A DNA stretch of 64,000 nt from Aved-18 sp964606665 (GCA_964606665.1 CAZSHS010000012.1:1-64000); one strand, 5' to 3'. Shown: positions 50,900-59,749, counted from the first letter of the stretch. The notes: generated by a model from the letters alone, not told the origin. Program-made: numbers and translations.

Positions 50900-52612
50900 A
50901 TGAAAAATTGCAAATTCCGATTCAGTGCCGCTCTTATAACCTTATATCTACTTGCTAACTTCGCTAGCTTTTTTTCAAGCGCGTGTTGGGCCGCTTCAAA
51001 CGCAGGTTCAGAGCGCTTAGTTGAGTCTTCAATTGTCACCATATATGATGGCAATCCTCTAATACAATTAAAGCCGTCCCAGAATTCAAACAGCACTGAC
51101 GCAGCACTGACAGTCTCTCCCGACTTACAAGTGAGCCTAAACGGGCACAAAGTGGTGCTAAATCAATTGAAGCCAGGCGACAGCATCAAAGCATTCGTAC
51201 GCAGCGGTTCTGCATTCCGCATAGACGCTACCCGCAAAGAGAGCGGCATTATAGTCGGTATGGATAAAGACAAAGTATTTATCTCTAACGATTATGTCAC
51301 CAAAGACGAATTTTTCACTGACACCGACTGCCCGATTCGTTTAGGTGGCCGCAAGGCCACCTGGGCGGATTTAAAACGGGGAGACAAAGTTGAATACGCG
51401 CGCAACGACAATGATCACTTATTCTTCATCGAAGCAACGCGCGAGAGTCCTTTCGAGCAATTTTGGTTTAACTTTAGAACTAATTTGTTCAAGCCGCTTC
51501 TGCTCTTCTTTTTCGTTGGACTAATAATTCCACTTTTAAATATTCCACTAGAGTTTCCGCCAGCAATTTATCAAGGACTAACGATTTATCTTTTAATCTC
51601 AGTGGGTTGGCATGGCGGAGAAGAGCTTGCAGTGCTTCAAGGTGCCCAAATGCAACAAGCGGGTATATTCATGGTTATTGGTTTTATAACTAATTTCATT
51701 GTCGGCTGCCTCGCCTACTTTATCCTCAGACGCTTCGTCACCACCCTTCGTCGCGTAGATTCAGCCACAGTAGCAGCCTACTACGGCTCCGATTCTGCTG
51801 GAACATTTCTTACTTGCGTAGGCGCTCTGCAAGCAGCTCGAATAGTTTTTGCTCCATATATGCCTGTCATGCTTGCAGTGATGGAAATTCCAGGATGCTT
51901 GCTTGGACTGTATTTGGTTCAACGATTGAAAAAACTAGGCATGGATAAAAATGGGTTTATGCCTGATGAAAAACCAGATAATTACATCGAGCCTTTGCCT
52001 CAGGCTCCAGACGGCGACCACCACCACGACGACCCGGTAGCAGAAGAAAAGCGCATGGCGCTTGAATCTAATAGTCATAATAAAACGCCTTTGATGAAAG
52101 AAGTCTTTCTCAATCCGGGATTATTCTTGCTAATGTCAGGTATCATCGTTGGTTTTGTATCGCGCCTGCAAGGACCTAAAGTGGTCGAGATGGATGACAG
52201 GTTTTTTGTCAGCCTTTTCCAGGGAATTTTATGCTTATTCTTGCTTGAGATGGGCATGACTGCCGGTCACAGAATGCACGATTTGCGCAATGCCAGTTGG
52301 CGCTTCATCACCTTTGGTATGTTATCTCCCAATATTTTCGCCGTCATTGCTCTTGGCGTTTGCCACGCGACTAGCTATATCGTCCACGCTCCGCTACAAC
52401 TTGGCACTTATGTTTTATTCATGGTCTTGTGCGCGGCAGCCTCTTACATTGCCGTTCCTGCCATTCAGCGCCTAGCAATACCTGAAGCCAGTCCCACTCT
52501 ACCACTTGCTGCTTCATTGGGGCTTACGTTCGTTTATAACGTCACTATTGGCATTCCGCTTTATATTTTCATGGCTCAACAATTGCTTATTAATTTCCCG
52601 GTTAAATTCTAA
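50900..52612 (+). CDS. SbtA-like sodium/bicarbonate transporter with N-terminal extracytoplasmic domain
   Basis: 570 residues. A signal sequence (RFSAALITLYLLANFASFFS) leads into about 150 residues of beta-rich domain (LKPGDSIKAFVRSGSAFRID, GGRKATWADLKRGDKVEYAR). Residues about 195-570 are the SbtA family (DUF897): LISVGWHGGEELAVLQGAQM, YYGSDSAGTFLTCVGALQAA, FLLEMGMTAGHRMHDLRNAS and AIPEASPTLPLAASLGLTF, with the paired GSDSAGTF and AIPEASP substrate-site segments. SbtA imports bicarbonate with sodium in cyanobacteria. The N-terminal domain is not usual for SbtA. The central loop holds a His-rich stretch (DGDHHHDDP). No SbtB gene is adjacent. Confidence 0.87.
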   Translation: MKNCKFRFSAALITLYLLANFASFFSSACWAASNAGSERLVESSIVTIYDGNPLIQLKPSQNSNSTDAALTVSPDLQVSLNGHKVVLNQLKPGDSIKAFVRSGSAFRIDATRKESGIIVGMDKDKVFISNDYVTKDEFFTDTDCPIRLGGRKATWADLKRGDKVEYARNDNDHLFFIEATRESPFEQFWFNFRTNLFKPLLLFFFVGLIIPLLNIPLEFPPAIYQGLTIYLLISVGWHGGEELAVLQGAQMQQAGIFMVIGFITNFIVGCLAYFILRRFVTTLRRVDSATVAAYYGSDSAGTFLTCVGALQAARIVFAPYMPVMLAVMEIPGCLLGLYLVQRLKKLGMDKNGFMPDEKPDNYIEPLPQAPDGDHHHDDPVAEEKRMALESNSHNKTPLMKEVFLNPGLFLLMSGIIVGFVSRLQGPKVVEMDDRFFVSLFQGILCLFLLEMGMTAGHRMHDLRNASWRFITFGMLSPNIFAVIALGVCHATSYIVHAPLQLGTYVLFMVLCAAASYIAVPAIQRLAIPEASPTLPLAASLGLTFVYNVTIGIPLYIFMAQQLLINFPVKF

Positions 52613-52699
52613 AAAATTGGTCAATCTAAAATTGGTAAAACCATCCTGTTTCTGGGTAAGTTCGTTTTAGGGAAATGAAAGGAACAGGTAGGCCAATTT

Positions 52700-54169
52700 A
52701 TGGTGCTAAAAACGGCAAAAGTAAATATTCAACTGGACAAAGAGAGTGCCGTTTCACTCAGCCAGCAAATTTACGAATCGCTTAGAAATCAAATACTAAG
52801 CGGCGATTTGAAGCCTGGAGACAGGCTGCCCGCCGCTCGAAACCTATCTAAGAGTTTAGACATTTCGCGCCCTACTCTTGCCACAAGCCTAGAACAGCTC
52901 GAATTAGAAGGTTATCTTGAAATCAGACAAGGCTCTGGCGCCTATGTTTGCAGCACCCTCAAACAAAAACCAAATCGCGATAAGGAAAATCAGGGTCCAG
53001 CTAAATTACCTATTTCTGAGTATGGTGAATTTCTAGAATCCCTTCCAGATCAGCATGAAACAGGCACAACAGAACAGGGCGAACCCGAAATTTGTTTCTA
53101 TCCCTGGAGACCGGCGCTGGACCAATTTCCGCTGGAAGAATGGGCACGAATTCTTGGACGCCAGGCGCGCAATTCGGACTTATCAGTTTTAGATTATGTT
53201 TTTCAAGCTCAAGGCGACCAGTGGCTGCGCGAAGAAATTTGCGGCATGGTGGCACGTTTTCGCGGGGTAAAATGCACACCCGAGCAAGTAATTATCACAA
53301 TGGGCTTGAATCAGGGCTTAAACATTGCAGCCTCGCTCCATTTGCGCAACGGCTCAAGCGTAGTTGTTGAAGATCCCGGTTACAGTTTCGCCTGGTCTAT
53401 TTTCAGAGGGCATGGGGCAAACGTTGTGCCAATATCTGTAGACGCTCAAGGTCTTCGTGTAGATTGGCTTGCAGACACGCGCAACTCAAAGTTAGTCTAT
53501 GTCATGCCCGCGCACCAGTTTCCTACTGGGGGCGTGATGCCGCTTACAAGAAGACTTGAACTTCTTGAGTGGGCGCGTCGTAAGAATGCCATTATTTTAG
53601 AAGACGACTATGATAGCGAATATCAGGATCACGGCAAACCAATACCGGCTTTGATGAGTCTTGACACAAATGGATGCGTTGTATATGCAGGCAGCTTGAA
53701 CCAGCTTATGTTTCCTTCTTTAGGGCTAGGCTTTTTGCTTGTGCCACCACATATGGTTGAACTTTATACACGTGCAAGACAGTATGCTGGTGAACAGTTA
53801 TCGGTACATTTACAAAGAGCCATTGCCGAATTCATTCAAGAAGGTCATCTGGACAGGCATATCAAACGCCTGCGCGGACTTTACAGCGAGCGCCGAAATG
53901 TTTTAGTACAGGCATTAGTCGAAAATCTGGGTGGCAAATGTGGCATCGTCAATACCGGGGCGGGAGTCTTTGTTCTTGCACGTTTCAAGAGCAAATACAA
54001 CGACGAAGAAATAGTAGAACGAGCAAAAAAACATGGTGTCGGTCTTGTTAGCTCAAGGTCTTTTTATCTCGTGCGTGCACCCAGAAATGAATTTATTTTG
54101 GGAACAGCTAACCTTGATGAAGAACAGATTCTTGAAGGTGTCGCCAGGCTAGCAAAGATTATAGGCTAG
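52700..54169 (+). CDS. MocR-type GntR/aminotransferase-fold regulator lacking the PLP lysine
   Basis: 489 residues. The N-terminal winged helix (about 18-85) is GntR-like: SQQIYESLRNQILSGDLKPG, DRLPAARNLSKSLDISRPTL. The remainder has the class I aminotransferase fold (VIITMGLNQGLNIAASLHL, VVVEDPGYSFAW, ILEDDYDSEYQDHGKPIPA). In MocR proteins the PLP-binding lysine lies in GTFSK; here the aligned segment is YAGSLNQLMFPSLGLGFL, with Gln335 in its place. The protein should bind DNA, but covalent PLP binding looks impossible. It lies 87 bases after the SbtA-like gene and may regulate it or neighbouring genes. Confidence 0.87.
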   Translation: MVLKTAKVNIQLDKESAVSLSQQIYESLRNQILSGDLKPGDRLPAARNLSKSLDISRPTLATSLEQLELEGYLEIRQGSGAYVCSTLKQKPNRDKENQGPAKLPISEYGEFLESLPDQHETGTTEQGEPEICFYPWRPALDQFPLEEWARILGRQARNSDLSVLDYVFQAQGDQWLREEICGMVARFRGVKCTPEQVIITMGLNQGLNIAASLHLRNGSSVVVEDPGYSFAWSIFRGHGANVVPISVDAQGLRVDWLADTRNSKLVYVMPAHQFPTGGVMPLTRRLELLEWARRKNAIILEDDYDSEYQDHGKPIPALMSLDTNGCVVYAGSLNQLMFPSLGLGFLLVPPHMVELYTRARQYAGEQLSVHLQRAIAEFIQEGHLDRHIKRLRGLYSERRNVLVQALVENLGGKCGIVNTGAGVFVLARFKSKYNDEEIVERAKKHGVGLVSSRSFYLVRAPRNEFILGTANLDEEQILEGVARLAKIIG

Positions 54170-54182
54170 TAATTTACCAGGA

Positions 54183-54303
54183 CTGAAACAAGCTCGCACA
54201 GCTCAGCTAACTTTGATCAATTACATAATTGATTTAATAGTTGTTCATATATTTTAAATTCAGAATTGATTACTTAATTTAAACTTTGTTTCGCTTGTTT
54301 CAG
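54183..54303. repeat. 11-bp inverted repeat around an A+T-rich palindrome
   Basis: CTGAAACAAGC (54183-54193) and GCTTGTTTCAG (54293-54303) are exact inverted copies flanking 99 A+T-rich bases. Inside, ATCAATTACATAATTGAT (54216-54233) is an 18-base near-perfect dyad. The element sits exactly at the change from the A+T-richer to the G+C-richer regime, so it may be a boundary or integration scar, or the shared control region of the MocR gene and the phosphoesterase operon. Confidence 0.5.
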
Positions 54304-54403
54304 CTCATTATTTTCGTCTAGTTTTCAAGCGTCTTTTATCTCTTTATATTTTTCTCTGGTAATCACCCCAAGTTTCTAACCTCTAGCTCTATAAAGGCAA
54401 ACA

Positions 54404-56017
54404 ATGATCGATGGATACACCATCGTGGCACTGCTTTTTCTGGCATGCGTGCTTGGCTATGTGTATTTTCGCTCCCGCCGAAAACCGGACAGGGAGCCGA
54501 TTTGCACCGGCTCGCATTGCACGCTACCCGATTGCGAGGACCATGGGCCGCCACGACCCGATCTTTCCAAGCTACCTCCACTCAAGCCCGAGCGCACTCA
54601 CGAAAGTGAAGCTCAACTCGAGGCACGCATGGAGCGCTTGCTCGCACGGCACAGATTCAGCGAGGGTGAATTCTTCGTCGAGCCCTATCTTCAATTAGGC
54701 TCGCAAGACCCCTCTTTCTCCCAACCAAATTTTGAAATCTTGTGGGCTCTGCCAGTAGCCGAGACCCGCACCTGTCAGCTTGTTTTCGAGCAATCACAGC
54801 CAGGTATTCGAGTCGATCAATCGACGCGGGTAATCAACCTGGAAGGCGTTCCGCCGCATGTGCTTTACTTCGCTCGCGTGCAGGGATTCACCCCCGGCTC
54901 CAAGCTTCAGTATGCCATCGAACTTGGTGGCACAAAGGTTTTCTATGCCACAGCTCAAACGCCTATTGCGCGCCAGTCCCAAACGCAGAGATTTGCCGTA
55001 GTCGGTGATATGGGCGAAGGAAGCGAAGGGCAAAAACGAATCGCCGATTTGATCTGGCAAGCGCAACCATCACTGGTGGCTATCACGGGCGACGTCGTCT
55101 ACAGTCGCGGTCGAGTGAAAGAGTATCTCGCTCGTCTCTTCCCTGTATTCAACGGCGTTCCAGCCAGTTCCATCACTGGTGCGCCCATCATGCGCAGCGT
55201 CATCACCTTCAGTTCTGGCGGCAACCACTGCTTCGGCAGACGTCGCTCTGACATGCAAGATTCGCTCGATGATTACGCTGATCTCTATGCGTATTTCATT
55301 TACCTGTCCATGCCTCAAAACGGTCCCAAGAAGCTCGGTGCCCTAACTTCGGTGCCGGTGCTCCAAGGCAAAGAGTGGCGTGTTCAGGCATTTCTCGACG
55401 CAGCAGGCTCACGTTATCCCAGTCAGGCAAATTTCTCCTTCAACTGGGGAAGCGCGTTCTGGTTGGTTCTCGACGCAAACGGTTATATGAATTGGTCTGA
55501 GCCTGAGTTGCGCGCATGGGTCGAACGTGAATTGGCATCAGCCAAAGCTGACCCAAATTGCGTATGGCGCTTCGTCAACTTGCATCAACCAGCATTCACC
55601 TCTCAGCCCAAGCACAAGCTCGAAGTCGAGGTGCGCAAGCTCTTCGACCTCTTTGCCAAATATGGTGTCAACATTGTTTTCTGCGGTCACTCGCACTGGT
55701 ACGAACGATCTTACCCGCTTGGCTATAATGCCAACCGCAACATCAAGGACGGCAACTTAGGCTTGGACCTTAGCTTCGACGGAATCACCCGCCGAATTCC
55801 TAAGGGCATCATCAACATTGTTAGTGGCGCTGGTGGTGCTCAACTGAACGATGGAAAAGTTTCTCGCGACCCCAAGTTGTGGGAATCATTCACCTGCAAG
55901 ATTGTGGCGGACCGTCATTCGTACACCCTGTGCGACATCGATGGCAAATCGCTCACCATCCAGCAAATCGATGAAGACGGCGCTTTGATCGACAAGATAA
56001 TTGTCGACCAGCGCTGA
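54404..56017 (+). CDS. Purple-acid-phosphatase-like metallophosphoesterase, membrane anchored
   Basis: 537 residues with an N-terminal anchor (YTIVALLFLACVLGYVYF) and then a Cys/Pro-rich linker. Residues about 85-190 resemble the fibronectin-like domain of purple acid phosphatases. The catalytic metal ligands are visible: FAVVGDMGEG, AITGDVVYSRG, SGGNHCFGRR, NLHQPAFTS and the final GHSHWYERSYPL. The usual GDxG (GDMG) and GNH motifs are intact, so it should be active outside the membrane. The GDVVY segment carries Val-Val where relatives have Asp-Leu. First gene of a three-gene operon with a helical anchored protein and a DyP peroxidase. Confidence 0.86.
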   Translation: MIDGYTIVALLFLACVLGYVYFRSRRKPDREPICTGSHCTLPDCEDHGPPRPDLSKLPPLKPERTHESEAQLEARMERLLARHRFSEGEFFVEPYLQLGSQDPSFSQPNFEILWALPVAETRTCQLVFEQSQPGIRVDQSTRVINLEGVPPHVLYFARVQGFTPGSKLQYAIELGGTKVFYATAQTPIARQSQTQRFAVVGDMGEGSEGQKRIADLIWQAQPSLVAITGDVVYSRGRVKEYLARLFPVFNGVPASSITGAPIMRSVITFSSGGNHCFGRRRSDMQDSLDDYADLYAYFIYLSMPQNGPKKLGALTSVPVLQGKEWRVQAFLDAAGSRYPSQANFSFNWGSAFWLVLDANGYMNWSEPELRAWVERELASAKADPNCVWRFVNLHQPAFTSQPKHKLEVEVRKLFDLFAKYGVNIVFCGHSHWYERSYPLGYNANRNIKDGNLGLDLSFDGITRRIPKGIINIVSGAGGAQLNDGKVSRDPKLWESFTCKIVADRHSYTLCDIDGKSLTIQQIDEDGALIDKIIVDQR

Positions 56018-56053
56018 ACGATTCGAAAAACCCTAACCGAAAGGAACGAAATT

Positions 56054-56647
56054 ATGTCTACAACTATCGCTCTTGGAGTTGCAGGGCTTGCCATTGCTGC
56101 AGGCGTAGCAATCGCTCTCTGGCGCCGCCCGGAGCCGCAATCAAAGTCGCCACTTGCGACTGCGGTGCAGGCTCTACCGACCAGCCTGGTCAGCGTGCTC
56201 GTGGACGAGCTGCACATCGCAGCGTATCCAGCATACGCTGCAATGGAAGCCGTTCGCTTCCAGGGTTCTCGCCCCAGCAGCTATTCATCTGCAAGCAAAG
56301 CCGAGCTTCAGCAGAAGCTCGCTCGCGCTGTGGAAGAACTCTCAGGCGGAATTCAGTACATCAAGCTCTACAGCGCACTTGAGCTTGCCGAACTCGCGCG
56401 CAAGCCCGAGCAGGTCTTGCACGATGTGCGCATTTCTCGCGACGAGGAGAAGGGATTCTTCCCGTCCCTCGCCGGCATCATGGAATACCAGCTTTCACCT
56501 ATCGAGCGCGATGAACTGGATCGGACAAAGGCCCAGCAGATTCTCTCCAGCAATCGCCGCATCCTGCTCGACCTCGCCGCAGCCGAAGTCATTTGCAAGC
56601 AAGGACAGGACCTCCTCGCCCGGCTTGCAAGCGACAAAGTTGCCTAA
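56054..56647 (+). CDS. Membrane-anchored helical hypothetical protein
   Basis: 197 residues. A short N-terminal anchor (IALGVAGLAIAAGVAIALW) is followed by an all-helical domain (SSASKAELQQKLARAVEELS, YSALELAELARKPEQVLHDV, ILSSNRRILLDLAAAEVICK). AAAGGAA precedes the ATG. It lies between the phosphoesterase and the DyP peroxidase with gaps of 36 and 42 bases. It has no recognised family and is probably an accessory subunit of one of its neighbours. Confidence 0.68.
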   Translation: MSTTIALGVAGLAIAAGVAIALWRRPEPQSKSPLATAVQALPTSLVSVLVDELHIAAYPAYAAMEAVRFQGSRPSSYSSASKAELQQKLARAVEELSGGIQYIKLYSALELAELARKPEQVLHDVRISRDEEKGFFPSLAGIMEYQLSPIERDELDRTKAQQILSSNRRILLDLAAAEVICKQGQDLLARLASDKVA

Positions 56648-56689
56648 CCCGTAACTTTCACTCACCAAGTTTGAGAAAGGAGGGCTTAA

Positions 56690-58327
56690 ATGCCCAACGC
56701 TATCATCTTGAGCTTAGCTGCTCTGATTCTGCTCGGGGCGATTGGTGCCTACTTCTGGTATTGTGCCAGAAACGGCATCTGCCCCATTCCGCATCGCTTG
56801 CTGACTTCGCTTGGCTTTCGTCACAAATCTGTGGGGCAGAGCATCGCACCCGCTCAACAGACGGTACCACTGGCGGTGAGCGATCCCAATCGAGCAGCGC
56901 TGCTTAACGACCTGCAGGGTAACATCCTTGCAGGACATGGTCGCGACCATGCTGTGCATCTGTTCATCGCCTTTACCTGCGAGACATTCGATGCTCGCTT
57001 ATGGCTGCGCGAAACAGCCGAATCATTCGTGGTCTCGGCCCAATCGCAACTTGCTGCCTCTTGCGCCTTCAGACAAAAGGGCGTGAACGGCGGCATTTTT
57101 GGTCACATCTCCCTTTCGGCTGCAGGTTACCGAGCACTCGGTTTCACAAAAGACGAACTTCCCACCGGGCTCAATCCTCAGAATCGCCCCAAGGGGCAGG
57201 GTTACAGCGACGTCTTTGCCGCCGGCATGAAGTCGCGTCAACGCCTGCTTATGGACCCGGCACCGACAAACTGGGATTCAGGCTTCCAGTCTGAAATCCA
57301 CGCAGTCGTGATTCTGGCTGCTGACAGCGCTGCCGATGTAAGAAACGCAGACGACTACGTTGTTCAGAGCCTTTACGGTTTTGGCAAAGTAGTGGCGCGT
57401 GAAACGGGTCTTGGACTTACGCGTTTGCTCAATGCCAATGACCCTGCATCGGTCGCACATGTCGAACACTTCGGCTATGTCGACGGGCGCAGTCAGCCAC
57501 TCTTTCTTGAAGAGCAGGTCGAAGCCGAAAAATCGGCAGGCGGCACTTCGGTCTGGGATCCAAGCGCACCTCTTTCGCTCGTGCTCTTGCGTGACCCGCT
57601 CGGCAAGGACGAATCGAGCTGCGGCAGCTTCCTTGTGTTTCGAAAGCTGGAGCAAAACGTGCGCGGTTGGAACCGTGCCGTAGGCGCTCTGGCTCAGGAA
57701 CTCGGCGTGAAGCCAGAACTGGCTGGCGCCATGTCCATGGGTCGCTTCAAGGACGGCACACCGGTCGTCGCCCAAGGTACTTCGGGTCGCACTGACGTGC
57801 CAAACGACTTCGACTTCTCATCTGACCCAAGCGGACTTCGTTGTCCTCTCCAGGCTCACATTCGCAAGACCAACCCGCGCGGCGAAGCCGTAGGCGTTGC
57901 AGGCGACAAAACGCTCGAATCTGAGCGCGGTCATCGCATTGCCCGTCGCGGTATTCCATATGGTGGCGAACTGACTACCTCGTCTGTGCCAGAGGAACAA
58001 CCCGAAGGCGGAGTGGGACTGCTTTTCATGTGCTACCAGAGTGACATCTGGGAGCAGTTCGAATTCATCCAGCGTCGCTGGAGCAACAATCCTTACTTCC
58101 TTCAGCCTGCAAAATCGAAGGAGCCAAACTACGGCGAAACAGGTCTCGACCCGGTCATCGGTCAGACCTCCTTGGAGTTGCGAAACGCACCTCGCCCCGC
58201 AGCCAATTGGCCAAAGGGATGGGGAAAAGAAACCACCAAAGTGGACACGCAGATGGCCAACTTCGTCACTCTCAAAGGCGGCGAATACTTCTTCTCGCCC
58301 AGCATCAGTTTCTTGCTGGGTCTGTAA
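56690..58327 (+). CDS. DyP-type haem peroxidase with N-terminal membrane anchor
   Basis: 545 residues. The N-terminus is a single membrane helix (AIILSLAALILLGAIGAYF) rather than a twin-arginine signal. The catalytic domain shows LNDLQGNILAGHGRDHAVHL, GYVDGRSQPLF (the GxxDG Asp near residue 264), GSFLVFRKL and LQAHIRKTNPR with the proximal haem histidine (about 388). These peroxidases use H2O2 to oxidise dyes, phenolics or sulfide. A Sec-type or anchor signal is unusual for a haem enzyme normally exported by Tat or packed in encapsulins. It is the last gene of the operon. Confidence 0.88.
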   Translation: MPNAIILSLAALILLGAIGAYFWYCARNGICPIPHRLLTSLGFRHKSVGQSIAPAQQTVPLAVSDPNRAALLNDLQGNILAGHGRDHAVHLFIAFTCETFDARLWLRETAESFVVSAQSQLAASCAFRQKGVNGGIFGHISLSAAGYRALGFTKDELPTGLNPQNRPKGQGYSDVFAAGMKSRQRLLMDPAPTNWDSGFQSEIHAVVILAADSAADVRNADDYVVQSLYGFGKVVARETGLGLTRLLNANDPASVAHVEHFGYVDGRSQPLFLEEQVEAEKSAGGTSVWDPSAPLSLVLLRDPLGKDESSCGSFLVFRKLEQNVRGWNRAVGALAQELGVKPELAGAMSMGRFKDGTPVVAQGTSGRTDVPNDFDFSSDPSGLRCPLQAHIRKTNPRGEAVGVAGDKTLESERGHRIARRGIPYGGELTTSSVPEEQPEGGVGLLFMCYQSDIWEQFEFIQRRWSNNPYFLQPAKSKEPNYGETGLDPVIGQTSLELRNAPRPAANWPKGWGKETTKVDTQMANFVTLKGGEYFFSPSISFLLGL

Positions 58328-58354
58328 GAAAGAACATTTGAAACTCTAAGAACC

Positions 58355-58395
58355 GCAGAGGCAGTCGTTTAAAAACGACTGTCTCTGCCTTTTTT
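58355..58395 (+). terminator. Plus-strand terminator of the DyP operon
   Basis: GCAGAGGCAGTCGTTT pairs with AAACGACTGTCTCTGC (one mismatch), followed by TTTTTT. Confidence 0.9.
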
Positions 58396-58406
58396 CACAA
58401 CACATC

Positions 58407-58423
58407 TACTAGCTAATTTAGTA
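58407..58423. repeat. Convergent-junction dyad element (copy 6)
   Basis: TACTA-GCTAATT-TAGTA followed by AAAAC, a perfect copy. Confidence 0.6.
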
Positions 58424-58644
58424 AAAACTCAAAAGTGCAGCAGTTGCGGAAAATATGCAATTTACGACAATTTTTTAGCCATTTTTTTTGTCGTAAATTA
58501 CATATTTAGAAAATGACTGTCACAGTAGGTATTCTGCGTCTTTGCTAAACTGGAATTTTTGGTACTTATGTCAACTGGAAGCAGCTAAATAATTTCCGAA
58601 ACGGTTAGTATGACGCCACCATTTTCAATACCATAAATTTATAT

Positions 58645-58661
58645 TATTACTTTATATAGTA
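58645..58661. repeat. Convergent-junction dyad element (copy 7)
   Basis: TATTA-CTTTATA-TAGTA, 238 bases after copy 6 and 22 bases before the minus-strand terminator. Confidence 0.5.
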
Positions 58662-58682
58662 GTGCCAATTTTTAGAAGAAAA

Positions 58683-58721
58683 GCGCAAGATATCCGGGTT
58701 TTAAACCGAAATATCTCACGC
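58683..58721 (-). terminator. Minus-strand terminator of the 58732 gene
   Basis: A stem of GCG, AAGATAT and GGGTTT against AAACC, ATATCT and CGC, 11 bases beyond the stop on the minus strand, followed there by TTTTCTTC. Confidence 0.7.
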
Positions 58722-58731
58722 CTCTCTTGGC

Positions 58732-59133
58732 TTACTGCTTCTTCACGAAGAGTGGCATCACCATCCTGTCATTGACAAAACAGAAGGCGACGCCGAGAAA
58801 GAACAGCAGAAGACCGGCGAGCACCCCCCAATAGATGGCAGTGACCACAGCCAGCGACAAAGCCGCGGCGACGAAGACCACAGCAATGGTGAGCGCGACG
58901 AACCAGGCTGCCATGATGTTCTGCACGCGCGGAAGCGGGCAGGACGAATCATCGGCGAGACCGTAGTAACTGCGCAAGACCTTGCGCGCACCTTCATAGA
59001 CGCCCCAGAGCAAAAGCCCCGTTGCACCTGCACTGATGAGGGTCGCGCCGCTCAGGTGGAAACCCGGAGCAATGAGCGACGTCACATAGACAGCCAGCGA
59101 GAGGCTGATGATGCGGCTGATGTTCTTGATCAT
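58732..59133 (-). CDS. Small polytopic membrane protein
   Basis: 133 residues from the ATG with AAAGGA nine bases upstream. It has four hydrophobic stretches (ISLSLAVYVTSLIAPGFHLS, LISAGATGLLLWGVY, AAWFVALTIAVVFVAAALSL and IYWGVLAGLLLFFLGVAF). An SCPLP segment lies between helices 2 and 3. I recognise no family. It is the last gene of the minus-strand acyl-CoA dehydrogenase operon. Confidence 0.66.
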   Translation of the reverse strand: MIKNISRIISLSLAVYVTSLIAPGFHLSGATLISAGATGLLLWGVYEGARKVLRSYYGLADDSSCPLPRVQNIMAAWFVALTIAVVFVAAALSLAVVTAIYWGVLAGLLLFFLGVAFCFVNDRMVMPLFVKKQ

Positions 59134-59159
59134 TGAAATTTGTCCTTTAGTTCGCACGA

Positions 59160-59189
59160 CCGGAACCAAGCTTTGCAGCTTGGTTCCGG
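59160..59189 (-). promoter_or_regulatory. Intercistronic hairpin
   Basis: CCGGAACCAAGC and GCTTGGTTCCGG form a perfect 12-base stem with a six-base loop, between the 59216 and 58732 genes on the minus strand. No T-run follows, so it is probably an RNA processing or stability element. Confidence 0.6.
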
Positions 59190-59215
59190 ACTATTAGGTG
59201 TGGATTAGGTGAATC

Positions 59216-59749
59216 TCAGAGATAACGAGCCGTCTGAGCATTATCGAAAACCTGCGCCGAAGCTCGGTCCTTGATGTGAACCATCACTTCGTCGAAAGCG
59301 AAAACCTTGGCGTAATCGTGAGCGTAGACTTGCGCTTTGCCCAGAGCAACGCATTCGGAAAAGCCATAGAGAGTGGCGACCGCTTTGTTGCTCACATTGA
59401 CGCGACCTTGGAAGACCCAGATTTTGCCTTCACCAAGCACAGACTCGCGCTTGTTTATGGCATCGGTGGTCACGTAAACGACCTCGTCGAGCCGCTTGCC
59501 GAGCTTCACCGCAAGAGCGAGTGCTGCATCCACCGCTTCTTCCACCGTGTCATAGATGACATTGCGCTGTTGGCGCCCGAGGTCGGACATCAACTCGATG
59601 AAGTTGATTTTGCCATTTACGTAGTGGAACTGGTAGAGCAGCAGGTCGTCTCCTTCGAGGTTGATGGAGAAACCTGCGATGAAGTTCTTCTCGTTGAGGG
59701 GACGAACGAGATCAAGGATGATATTGCGAAGTCTTTCACCAGTCGGCAT
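59216..59749 (-). CDS. Hypothetical protein with C-terminal strand repeats
   Basis: 177 residues from the ATG with GGAAAAAGC upstream. The N-terminal half is alpha/beta (FSINLEGDDLLLYQFHYVNG). The C-terminal about 60 residues have short alternating units of the form xVxAxxxAxV (VSNKAVATLYGFSECVALG, KAQVYAHDYAKVFAFDEVMV), similar to the polar-hydrophobic repeats of small right-handed beta-helices. I recognise no family. It sits in the acyl-CoA dehydrogenase operon between two hairpins. Confidence 0.6.
   Translation of the reverse strand: MPTGERLRNIILDLVRPLNEKNFIAGFSINLEGDDLLLYQFHYVNGKINFIELMSDLGRQQRNVIYDTVEEAVDAALALAVKLGKRLDEVVYVTTDAINKRESVLGEGKIWVFQGRVNVSNKAVATLYGFSECVALGKAQVYAHDYAKVFAFDEVMVHIKDRASAQVFDNAQTARYL

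Larger units (their letters stand above)
58328..58731. other. Convergent intergenic region with terminators and dyad elements
   Basis: About 400 A+T-rich bases between the DyP operon and the opposing small membrane protein gene. It contains the plus-strand terminator (58355-58395), dyad copies at 58407 and 58645, and the minus-strand terminator at 58683. Between them I see no gene. Confidence 0.7.
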
